From: a virus
Virus record (IMG/VR): IMGVR_UViG_3300046000_009133
Location: 1 to 64,000 of that record
Reading direction: 5' to 3' (one strand)
Length of the DNA stretch: 64,000 nucleotides
Shown: piece after piece, positions 14,550 through 21,766 of the stretch
Position numbering within the stretch: the first letter of the stretch is position 1
Layout of the letters: every line of letters begins with the position of its first letter
Notes under the pieces: generated by a model
Database searches by the model: none
Seen by the model: the letters and a program-made list of their open reading frames with translations, nothing else
Told to the model about the DNA's origin: nothing
Program-made: the position numbers and the translations under genes

Positions 14550-14769
14550 ATCTCTGGAAGACCTGCTGCGCCGTGCCCGTTCGTCTGGAGTGTCTGCCAT
14601 CACAATGGATCGTCCCATTGGTGGGGTGACGCGGGCAGGAGCGTGGAAGGCTTTCTCTCACTTCGGCACGGGTTACAACGAAGATCCTGCCGCTGCGCTC
14701 AGGGAGGCGCTTTTGAAGGCGATAGCGCCACCTCGCAACAAAACCGATCTCAGCAATCTGCTGGACTGA
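14542..14769 (+). CDS. Tandem paralogue 3 with DLSNLLD tail, 75 aa
   Basis: Third copy (GVSAITMDRPIGGVTRAGAWKAFSHF ... AALREALLK), ending KTDLSNLLD. It starts within the end of paralogue 2. The three are diverged but share order, spacing and tail, so local duplication is likely. Confidence 0.65.
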   Translation: MTESLEDLLRRARSSGVSAITMDRPIGGVTRAGAWKAFSHFGTGYNEDPAAALREALLKAIAPPRNKTDLSNLLD

Positions 14770-14801
14770 TCATCACTTTTCCCGTTAATTTCACGAGCAT
14801 C

Positions 14802-16190
14802 ATGGCAAAAATCATCCTTCATCCCGGCGACAATCGCATCAGTTTAGCCGCGATGGCTGAGAACAGCGTCGACTCTGTCGTCTGCGATCCACCTTACGGG
14901 TTGGTGAGCGTGGTTAAGCGGTTCGGTAAATCCGGCGCGGGTGACTGTACAAAAACCTCCGAACGCATTGCGAACAGAACTGACGGTTTCGCCAGAATTG
15001 CGTCTGGGGGTTTTATGGGAAAATTGTGGGACGGCAGCGGAATTGAGATTGACCCCGAGTTTTGGGCATTGGTTCTGCGCGTCCTGAAACCTGGCGGCTA
15101 CATCGTCGCCTTCAGCAGCAGCCGCACTTATCACCGCATGGCCTGCGCGATTGAGGATGGTGGCTTCATCACACATCCCCTGATCGGCTGGGTCTATGGG
15201 CAGGGTTTTCCGAAAGCACACGCTGCTGACAAAGCCATCGACAAGTTGCTGGGGAAAGCAGGCGAGGTGACCCCGCAGGGTGATCCTGTGAAGCGCATGA
15301 TCCCCGGCGCCGATCAACTCGACACCGGATCATGGCTCAAGGAAAACGGTCGCGAGTATCAGCCGGGGCAGTATGTCCCAGCCACACCAGAAGCCGCCGA
15401 GTGGGCTGGCTGGGCCTACGGGGGACAGGTGCGCAAGCCCGCGCTGGAACCGATCTACGTTGGTCAGAAGCCCTTCAGCGAGAAGTCGGGGGCTGCCAAC
15501 ATCCTAAAATGGGGTGTGGGAGCCGTCAACATTGATGGGTGCCGGGTTGCGGGGGAAAGCACTTTAGTCACGCGACCAGCAGGCAGCTTTGGAAGGATGA
15601 ACGACGACGGTTGGGAGCCTAAGCCTGGGACAAATGGATCACAATTGGGCCGTCACCCTGCGAATCTCATAACCGATGGATCGCCCGAGGTCATCGACCT
15701 GTTCCCCAACACCAAGAGCGGCAAACCCGGCGTCATGCGCAAGGGCGTCAATGACGGTGCCTGCTACGGCGCAGAGTCCCGGCCACCTGGCACCCAGATG
15801 ACGGGCTTCGGTGATGAAGGCTCTACCGCCCGCTTCTTCGAGTCCTATCCATTCGACGGCGAGCCCATTTTCTACCAAGCGAAGGGTGGCAAGGAGGATC
15901 GTGCTGGCAGCCGCCATCCAACGGTGAAACCCATCGCTCTGATGCAGGCATTAGTTCGACACATCACACCCCCAGGTGGCACCGTTCTCGATCCCTTCGC
16001 TGGCAGCGGCACAACCGGCGAAGCTGCCTTGCGTGAAGGCTTCAATTGCATCCTGATGGAAGCCGAGCCAGAGTATATCGACTTCCTCTACAATCGTTTT
16101 GCTGGTCGGATGAATGCCAAGTTATCTGTAAGCAATCTGAATGAGTTGTTGGATACTCCCTCAACCGATCTCAGAAACATTCTTTTCTAA
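14802..16190 (+). CDS. N4/N6 DNA methyltransferase (beta type), 462 aa
   Basis: This methylase has DPPYGL (catalytic motif IV) at residues 29-34 and FAGSGTT (SAM-binding motif I) near residue 402, the IV-before-I order of beta-class enzymes. HPTVKPIALMQALVRH precedes motif I. I start at the ATG at 14802, where homology begins; upstream frame extension overlaps another gene. No restriction enzyme is nearby, so it probably protects phage DNA or alters expression. The tail carries two copies of the phage peptide (SNLNELLD and TDLRNILF). A degenerate dyad lies just before the start. Confidence 0.92.
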   Translation: MAKIILHPGDNRISLAAMAENSVDSVVCDPPYGLVSVVKRFGKSGAGDCTKTSERIANRTDGFARIASGGFMGKLWDGSGIEIDPEFWALVLRVLKPGGYIVAFSSSRTYHRMACAIEDGGFITHPLIGWVYGQGFPKAHAADKAIDKLLGKAGEVTPQGDPVKRMIPGADQLDTGSWLKENGREYQPGQYVPATPEAAEWAGWAYGGQVRKPALEPIYVGQKPFSEKSGAANILKWGVGAVNIDGCRVAGESTLVTRPAGSFGRMNDDGWEPKPGTNGSQLGRHPANLITDGSPEVIDLFPNTKSGKPGVMRKGVNDGACYGAESRPPGTQMTGFGDEGSTARFFESYPFDGEPIFYQAKGGKEDRAGSRHPTVKPIALMQALVRHITPPGGTVLDPFAGSGTTGEAALREGFNCILMEAEPEYIDFLYNRFAGRMNAKLSVSNLNELLDTPSTDLRNILF

Positions 16191-16201
16191 AGGAAATTAC
16201 T

Positions 16202-16468
16202 ATGAATTTTGAAAACCTTCCGTTTGTCATCATGGCACAAAACGGCAAAGTCAAGGACACTTGGCGCGTTGTTTCAACCGGTGACTATGACCAAGACTGT
16301 GCTCTTGGTCGAAAACATTTTCGGGCACTCATGCTCGTGATGAATGCAACCAGCAACCCGCTTTACTTGGTTCGGGTGATCGAAGGGCAAGCCGCCAAGT
16401 ACGCCACATGGGGCGGCATCGAAGCAGGATTCCTGTCGGCCATGTCCGACGAACTCAGTTCGTTGTAA
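16202..16468 (+). CDS. Hypothetical protein, 88 aa
   Basis: Unknown protein, last gene of the rightward operon, with a good AAAGGAAA ribosome-binding site. The 105 bases that follow, up to the convergent spanin gene, hold only a weak GCCGGG/CCCGGC inverted repeat. Confidence 0.6.
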   Translation: MNFENLPFVIMAQNGKVKDTWRVVSTGDYDQDCALGRKHFRALMLVMNATSNPLYLVRVIEGQAAKYATWGGIEAGFLSAMSDELSSL

Positions 16469-16573
16469 GCATTTCTGGCATGGCAGCCTCCTGTTGGTAG
16501 GAAGATCAATCACCAGCCGGGATTTCGCTATGCGCCTATTGCGACCGCCAACAGCCCGGCGCAATCGCGCAGT

Positions 16574-16810
16574 TCATGCGCCGACATTCGCCGCGTGACG
16601 GCCCGCGCATTCGCCATACAGGTCGATCACCCGTCCGGCCCACACCTCGACTGCTTGGTCGGTTATCGGTGGGGCAGGAAGCCCCGGCAAGGGCGCGCAA
16701 AGCTGGTCAAGGCTGGCCTGCGGCGGCACGGTTGGCGGCTTTAATCCTCTGGTCGAGCCGCAAGCCGCGAGAAGGAGAGAGGCAAGCAGCGTTATATACA
16801 GGTTCCGCAT
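16574..16810 (-). CDS. Rz1-like outer-membrane spanin lipoprotein, 78 aa
   Basis: A short signal ends in the lipobox LLAAC, followed by a proline-rich mature part (KPPTVPPQ, LPGLPAPP), as in o-spanins. The start lies inside the Rz gene in another frame and the protein extends past its end. With Rz it should fuse inner and outer membranes at the last step of lysis. Confidence 0.8.
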   Translation of the reverse strand: MRNLYITLLASLLLAACGSTRGLKPPTVPPQASLDQLCAPLPGLPAPPITDQAVEVWAGRVIDLYGECAGRHAANVGA

Positions 16811-17036
16811 AGGCTTGATCCTCCAGTTCGCGTGATATCATCCGGTTAGCCTCCACAAGGGCCAGCCGTTCGGTCTCAGCCGCCGCAAGGGCGATGCCCG
16901 TCTCTGTGGCCTCCTGCTGCGCCACGGCCCACGCTGCGACGTGCTTGGCCTCATTGTCTGCCCGCCCCTTGACGTAGCCACCAGCGCCCGCGCTAAGGGC
17001 CATCAGCAGCGCGCCAAGGATCAGATAGGGGTTCAC
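16707..17036 (-). CDS. Rz-like inner-membrane spanin, 109 aa
   Basis: An N-terminal membrane segment (LILGALLMALSAGAGGYVKG) is followed by a helical coiled-coil region, the usual i-spanin layout. It overlaps the endolysin-side gene upstream by 4 bases, and Rz1 starts within it. Confidence 0.8.
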   Translation of the reverse strand: MNPYLILGALLMALSAGAGGYVKGRADNEAKHVAAWAVAQQEATETGIALAAAETERLALVEANRMISRELEDQAYAEPVYNAACLSPSRGLRLDQRIKAANRAAAGQP

Positions 17037-17218
17037 GCCGCCACCCGCTGCACGCAGGTAAACTCGGCGTCAAGCCCCGGCGTGACGCGCTCCATGAGCA
17101 TCACAACAGCCGCGCCCGTCAGGTTACAGGACCTGGCGTCATGGGTCAGCGCCCAAGGCACCTGTCCGGTTTGGCCGCCGAATGTCAGCGTGAGAACCAC
17201 GAGCCATTCCATCATCAC
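17033..17218 (-). CDS. Small exported protein of the lysis cassette, 61 aa
   Basis: A hydrophobic start (WLVVLTLTFGG) suggests export. Two cysteines could form a disulfide. It lies between endolysin and spanin with 4-base overlaps. Function unknown; a lysis regulator is possible. Confidence 0.6.
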   Translation of the reverse strand: MMMEWLVVLTLTFGGQTGQVPWALTHDARSCNLTGAAVVMLMERVTPGLDAEFTCVQRVAA

Positions 17219-17706
17219 GCCTCGTTGGTCGAAATAGCACCGTCACGGCGCATCAGCGACAGGGGTGTGTTGGGGTTCTTGAATGTCGAAGGCCATCGGA
17301 CAGCTTCGCAGCGGGTCTTGGCGATCCAAGTGTAACCGATGGCGTCACTCTGATTGCCCCCCAAAACCCGGTATTCGGTCGCGGACTGGCCAACGAGGAT
17401 GCCGACATGGCCACCAGACGGGCGCTTGAAGGCAGCGATGGCCCCAAAGCACGGGCGGCACTCGGACCCAAGATACATCCAATTCAGCGCCCAATAGGGG
17501 TTCTTGCCCAGATCGCCAGGGCGCGGCTCGTTAGGCAAGGCCAGATGCAGCGCTGTATCAACTGCGTCACCGCACCAAGGCAGCTTTGCCGGATCGCCCA
17601 ACGTCACCCCGTCTGACCTGAGCCATTTTGCCAGCCGATCATGGTCGCGGACCTCGTGCCAGCCCATGACCTTTTCAAATTCGGTGATCCATGGAATAGC
17701 GTTCAT
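17215..17706 (-). CDS. Endolysin, CHAP/NlpC-P60-like (TIGR02594 type), 163 aa
   Basis: The protein has KLPWCGDAVDTAL with the likely catalytic Cys and RPSGGHVGILVGQ with the likely catalytic His, in the order of CHAP/NlpC cysteine peptidases. It matches the layout of phage TIGR02594-type proteins. No signal peptide is present, so release depends on the holin. It should cut peptidoglycan cross-links or the stem peptide. Confidence 0.82.
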   Translation of the reverse strand: MNAIPWITEFEKVMGWHEVRDHDRLAKWLRSDGVTLGDPAKLPWCGDAVDTALHLALPNEPRPGDLGKNPYWALNWMYLGSECRPCFGAIAAFKRPSGGHVGILVGQSATEYRVLGGNQSDAIGYTWIAKTRCEAVRWPSTFKNPNTPLSLMRRDGAISTNEA

Positions 17707-17834
17707 TTGAGCACCTCAAGAATGCGTGGCAAGAACATGATCATCACGGCAATCGCCCCGCCCCATCGCAGCCGGTGCCACAGATCACTCAGCATAGATT
17801 TTCTGTCGCGGCGGATGGTGCGAGGATCAAACAT
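17703..17834 (-). CDS. Small single-span membrane protein, 43 aa
   Basis: A basic N-terminus (DPRTIRRDRKS) is followed by one membrane segment (WGGAIAVMIMFLPRILEVL). It overlaps the endolysin start by ATGA and the holin end. It could be an antiholin or pinholin-like partner. Confidence 0.6.
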   Translation of the reverse strand: MFDPRTIRRDRKSMLSDLWHRLRWGGAIAVMIMFLPRILEVLK

Positions 17835-18201
17835 CAGGACCTCCCTGATTGGGGTCGGACGGCAGCACACCGCGCCGCAAACGTGTCAACAACACCTCAA
17901 AGACACCTGGTAGGATCAGGCCGGCAAGATAAGCTGATGAACCAGCCAAGCCCCCCACAACGGGGGCTACGGTTTCGCTGGGCAGGTTTACGGCCCACAT
18001 CACCAGCGGCAAAGCCAGCGCACCCACGCCGCCCGCAACCAGCGCGCCAATTGCTGTGTGGCGGATCAGATCGCGGCGCGAAACCTTGATCAGCAAGCCC
18101 GATGTGGCGCCACCCATCGCCCCCCAGGCAGCCACGCTGAACACCGCAGAGCCAGCCACCGCTTGCAGCACATCCGCCCAAAGGCCACCTTCAGTTGACA
18201 T
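17827..18201 (-). CDS. Holin, 124 aa
   Basis: Three hydrophobic helices are visible (VFSVAAWGAMGGATSGLLI, TAIGALVAGGVGALALPLVMWAV, VVGGLAGSSAYLAGLILPGVF) in a small protein directly upstream of the endolysin. Size and place fit a phage holin. No sequence-specific family could be named. Confidence 0.7.
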   Translation of the reverse strand: MSTEGGLWADVLQAVAGSAVFSVAAWGAMGGATSGLLIKVSRRDLIRHTAIGALVAGGVGALALPLVMWAVNLPSETVAPVVGGLAGSSAYLAGLILPGVFEVLLTRLRRGVLPSDPNQGGPDV

Positions 18202-18344
18202 AGTTCACCCCTCGCGTCTGTGGTTTTTCTGGTCCTAGGGTCAGCGCCGCCGCTGCCGTTTTGATGATCCGCTTGACTAGCGCTTCTTTCTCGACAGTCA
18301 CTCAGTCCTAGCAGTTGCCATTTTCTGACCTATCCAAACACGAA

Positions 18345-18364
18345 TGTCAACTTTAGCGTGATTA
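18345..18364. promoter_or_regulatory. Operator-like dyad upstream of the lysis genes
   Basis: GTCAAC-TTTAGC-GTGATT is a variant of the phage-wide dyad, about 145 bases upstream of the holin start. It overlaps the last codons of the tail gene. No good -35 box was seen. The rest of 18202-18344 shows nothing. Confidence 0.5.
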
Positions 18365-18883
18365 TGCGGCCGGCGTATCGAACCCAAGGTAATAAGCAAC
18401 AAGCCTCAGTTTGTTCGTATTGCCGCTACCTGTTCCTCCGTTCAAGGTCACCAGAACATCTGTCGCCGCGAAGGTTGGAAATGGTGCGACGACTCCGATG
18501 TTCTGCGCGCCTGTCGTAACTCCTATGGTGGCACCAAATGCCGCAGGCGTGCCTGTGTAGCCTACGTCAAAGCTGGTCGGACCGCCTGTCAGTGCAGCGA
18601 CGACATAACTGGTGACGCAGAGAACGATGGCTCGCGCCGGGATCAAGGCTGTCGCTGTAACCGATGTGCCGTCTGGGGTCAGCAACACCATAGTCGCGTT
18701 CAATGACAAGCGACCCTGTGTGCCGACAGGCTTTACCAATGTTCGATTCAACTGCCCATCCAGCAGATCGCGGACCTGACCGAAGTTCCCTTCCCGACTG
18801 TTGCCGCCTTGAACCAGTGCAAAGATATCGGCAAGATCAAGAGTAGTCGCGTTGGTCAGAGCAGAAGTTTCTAGGTTCGCCAT
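18362..18883 (-). CDS. Phage structural protein, possibly tail fibre, 173 aa
   Basis: Ser/Thr/Ala/Gly-rich sequence with beta-strand periodicity and a start (MANLETSALTNATTLDLADIFAL) typical of virion fibre-like proteins. It follows the tail-tip gene in the late region. No domain named. Confidence 0.55.
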   Translation of the reverse strand: MANLETSALTNATTLDLADIFALVQGGNSREGNFGQVRDLLDGQLNRTLVKPVGTQGRLSLNATMVLLTPDGTSVTATALIPARAIVLCVTSYVVAALTGGPTSFDVGYTGTPAAFGATIGVTTGAQNIGVVAPFPTFAATDVLVTLNGGTGSGNTNKLRLVAYYLGFDTPAA

Positions 18884-18895
18884 TTTGGAAGTCCT

Positions 18896-21268
18896 TTAGA
18901 CTATGAGGTTGCCCGGTGCCATGTCGCCCGACAGCGCTAAGGTGTTGCCAGCCATGTCACCAGAAAGTGCAAGTATATCGTCGCTCGTAAGGTTCATGAT
19001 CACGCCGATCTCGTGCCCTTGCAGGGATTCCAGACCGTCCCGCACCGCGACAACCCGCACCACTGCCGATAGGTTGCCAGCAAACTCGCCGCGCGAAAGC
19101 AGGTAACTGGTGCCCGTCAACCCACTGATTGTGGCGATCGGTGTCAAGTCTGGCTCTGTAATATAGATCGTGGTGGTCTGACCGGCTTCCGGTCCCATGT
19201 CGCTGTCAGTCCAGAGCAGCGCCTGCGCGGATTCGTTGATCCGGTTGCGGCGAGCCCATGTCACCAACATTGACGTTCCGCCTTCTAGATCGAATGTGCC
19301 GAAGGCGGTCGTGTTGATCTTCACATTGGCCGGCCGATTGGGAAGATGCGGCCGTTCACTCAGAACAATATCGACCATCGGGGCATCAGCAATGGGTAGC
19401 AACCCAAGGCTTGTGCGTGTGCGAAAATGATAGGAAGCAGTTTCGAATGCTGATCTGCGCGTTGGATCGGGAACTTGCGTGTCGCTTGGGATAAACCAGA
19501 TACGAGTCCCGATCGCCCATTCTTTTGGAGTGGTGTCAAGCATACCGCGGTCCAGCGTATAGCCTGCGCCGTCAACAGTTCTCAGCAGAGCAATTTCGGT
19601 GGCACCATCGTCTTCTTGCCCAATCAGCACAAACTGACCGGGCGCTGGTGGCAGCCCGAGGTAACCCGGCATCGCAGGAATGATCGTTTCAACTTCTGCA
19701 TCCAAAATCAGATCGGTTTCCCAACTACCACGAAGTTGTCGGTCACCGAACGACTGCTGCACGATCTCGCCAGTTGACAGAGCGCCGTACCCGATCAACT
19801 CGTAACCTACGTCATCTTCGCCGTCTGGTCCGATGGTGAAGGCCGAAATAACCTCTGGATAGAGCAATTCGCTTACGTCATCCATCCCGAGCGCGGCGGC
19901 TGTCATGAACGCCGGGGCTGTTCCGGTCTGCAAATAGACCAGTGGTGCGGGCGGTTGCGAGGGATCGACCCAGCCCGTGTCTGTGGGCGATAGATAACTC
20001 GCGCGATCGAGCGAGAAGATGTCTTCGTAAAGCGATAGTTTGACCGTGTTCGAAGTGGTACCAACAACCACGTTTGCCACTCGGAAGTAGGCACTTTCAA
20101 TGCTGCGGTCTGGCCAGACGAGTTCAACAACATCGTAGATGACCGTCTTCCAGAACTGCTTGGTGACCTCGACATCGCAAGTAGCAATCGGATGAACCAC
20201 GGCCGCGAGGTCACGTTCGGCAACCGCTATGGCCAGTGTCTGCGATGCGATTCCGTGATAGTTCCGGCTGTCTGATGCTGGTTGAGCCCCTTGCATACCG
20301 ATAGCAGCCAGATCCTGAGCGACTACAGTTTCCTCTTTGCCCGTCTCTGGGTTGGTCCAGGTGACAACAATTTCGTTCGAGATGTCGCCCCAAAGCTTCA
20401 TCTTGAAGTTTGAGAGCTTGGCGTTATCAGGATTGACCTGCGGAACGGTCACTTCTGGATCAACTGCGCGGAGCAGTTTCAGCGTGTGCTTCCCCGTGGC
20501 CGGGTCCACGAACAACGCACCCTGGATATGATCCAAGCATTCTTTAACAAAATCTTCAATCTTGCTTTGGCGAGTCCATATCATATTCCCGCCGAAATTT
20601 TCATCATAAAGTGTCTGCGCAGCTTGTTCAAACGAGCCAATGTTGAACGCCCCGAAACTCTCACCCATCCCCCAGTCGCGATTTGTCATCGCCTCAAAGA
20701 TCATGTGGGCAAAGTTGGCCGACCACTGCTGATTGCCGAAAGAGTCGTCTGCCACTCTGATCATGGCGATTGAAGGATTAAGCCCTTGCGGTGCTCGACG
20801 AACACGAACGGTTATCTTTTTCAAGTATGGGTTGTTCGAGGACCAATGAAATCCTTTTGAGTCCGAAGCAGTTCCGTTCAGTGCCGCGAACGTAGGCCAG
20901 AGGAAACCCGTGTCTTCGATGTTGTCATTGCGCAGGCCGGTGAAAACCAAGCTGGCAAGCCCCCGGAAACCTGGGCAGGTTGAGGCTGTCAGGCCAAAGC
21001 GACTCCAGATCGGTCCCGGTAACTTCTGCTTTTCGTTGCCGTTCAGCCACCAGATCAGGCCCTTGACGCCACCTTCTTTCTTGTTGCCGCCGAACAGATC
21101 GGGCTTGTCGATCTTGCGAACCGTGTTGTTGGTGTCGGACCCACGCCACGCTTCTTTGTCACCGACTTTGATCGCAACGAGTTCCAGTCCAGGACCGGCA
21201 GCGCAGACGCCAACGTGCATCGACATATAATGCTCGGATACTTGGACTTCGGCGCCTGGCTTACCCAC
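18896..21268 (-). CDS. Tail tip / host-specificity protein (gpJ-like), 790 aa
   Basis: A large protein at the distal end of the tail operon, with the layout of phage tail-tip proteins: an N-terminal assembly region, a central baseplate-hub-like domain and fibronectin-like strands before the end. The last 30 residues contain two ALSGDMA repeats. The start is GTG at 21268, 8 nt after AAGGA. It should form the tip complex with the two large proteins encoded upstream. Confidence 0.75.
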   Translation of the reverse strand: MGKPGAEVQVSEHYMSMHVGVCAAGPGLELVAIKVGDKEAWRGSDTNNTVRKIDKPDLFGGNKKEGGVKGLIWWLNGNEKQKLPGPIWSRFGLTASTCPGFRGLASLVFTGLRNDNIEDTGFLWPTFAALNGTASDSKGFHWSSNNPYLKKITVRVRRAPQGLNPSIAMIRVADDSFGNQQWSANFAHMIFEAMTNRDWGMGESFGAFNIGSFEQAAQTLYDENFGGNMIWTRQSKIEDFVKECLDHIQGALFVDPATGKHTLKLLRAVDPEVTVPQVNPDNAKLSNFKMKLWGDISNEIVVTWTNPETGKEETVVAQDLAAIGMQGAQPASDSRNYHGIASQTLAIAVAERDLAAVVHPIATCDVEVTKQFWKTVIYDVVELVWPDRSIESAYFRVANVVVGTTSNTVKLSLYEDIFSLDRASYLSPTDTGWVDPSQPPAPLVYLQTGTAPAFMTAAALGMDDVSELLYPEVISAFTIGPDGEDDVGYELIGYGALSTGEIVQQSFGDRQLRGSWETDLILDAEVETIIPAMPGYLGLPPAPGQFVLIGQEDDGATEIALLRTVDGAGYTLDRGMLDTTPKEWAIGTRIWFIPSDTQVPDPTRRSAFETASYHFRTRTSLGLLPIADAPMVDIVLSERPHLPNRPANVKINTTAFGTFDLEGGTSMLVTWARRNRINESAQALLWTDSDMGPEAGQTTTIYITEPDLTPIATISGLTGTSYLLSRGEFAGNLSAVVRVVAVRDGLESLQGHEIGVIMNLTSDDILALSGDMAGNTLALSGDMAPGNLIV

Positions 21269-21269
21269 G

Positions 21270-21479
21270 TCAGGAATCCTTCTCGGCTGTGCGTTTCACT
21301 TCCACAATCCGTTCAATGTAAGGGTCGAACCCTTTTCCCATCAGTTCTGATTTCGGGAGCCCGTTCTTGACGAAGCTTTGAAAATCCACGCCAGCCTCAA
21401 TCATTCGGCGTCTGGTTCCACGAGAACAGAATAGCTGTCGAAAGTCGTCGATCTTGATGATTGGGTCTTCGTCGGACAT
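21270..21479 (-). CDS. Hypothetical tail-region protein, 69 aa
   Basis: Unknown basic protein between tail-tip genes, almost abutting both neighbours. A small tail-assembly role is only suggested by place. Confidence 0.6.
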   Translation of the reverse strand: MSDEDPIIKIDDFRQLFCSRGTRRRMIEAGVDFQSFVKNGLPKSELMGKGFDPYIERIVEVKRTAEKDS

Positions 21480-21482
21480 TGA

Positions 21483-21725
21483 TCAAGCTTTCACGTTGAA
21501 GGTCTTGGTAGATTTCTCGCCGAACCAAACGATATTCACCCCGCTAACTTCAATCTCTCCAAACACCACCGGAATAGGTCGACCGGATTCTGCTGTCGGG
21601 TCTTCAAGGTCTTTCACTTCATCCGGTTTTGCGCTTTTGGGCGTACCCATGAGCAAGTAGCCGATGACCTGAAGTGCGACTCCGACCAATAGTTGATAAA
21701 GGAAAGGTAAGAGTGCGAATGGCAA
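21483..21725 (-). CDS. Tail tip assembly protein, 80 aa
   Basis: A hydrophobic start (LLPFLYQLLVGVALQVIGYLL) precedes PTAESGRPIPVVFGEIEVSGVNIVWFG, the conserved opening of tail-tip proteins in many alphaproteobacterial phages. In some relatives this is fused to the tip protein; here it is separate. Confidence 0.65.
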   Translation of the reverse strand: MPFALLPFLYQLLVGVALQVIGYLLMGTPKSAKPDEVKDLEDPTAESGRPIPVVFGEIEVSGVNIVWFGEKSTKTFNVKA

Positions 21726-21748
21726 AGAACACTTCCTTCGGTGAGATT

Positions 21749-21765
21749 ATCACATTAAACGTGAC
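21749..21765 (-). promoter_or_regulatory. Dyad ATCAC-ATTAAAC-GTGAC
   Basis: A clear dyad in the 41-base gap upstream of the gene starting at 21725. TTTAAT on the minus strand could be a -10 box; no good -35 is seen. Confidence 0.6.
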
Positions 21766-21766
21766 A

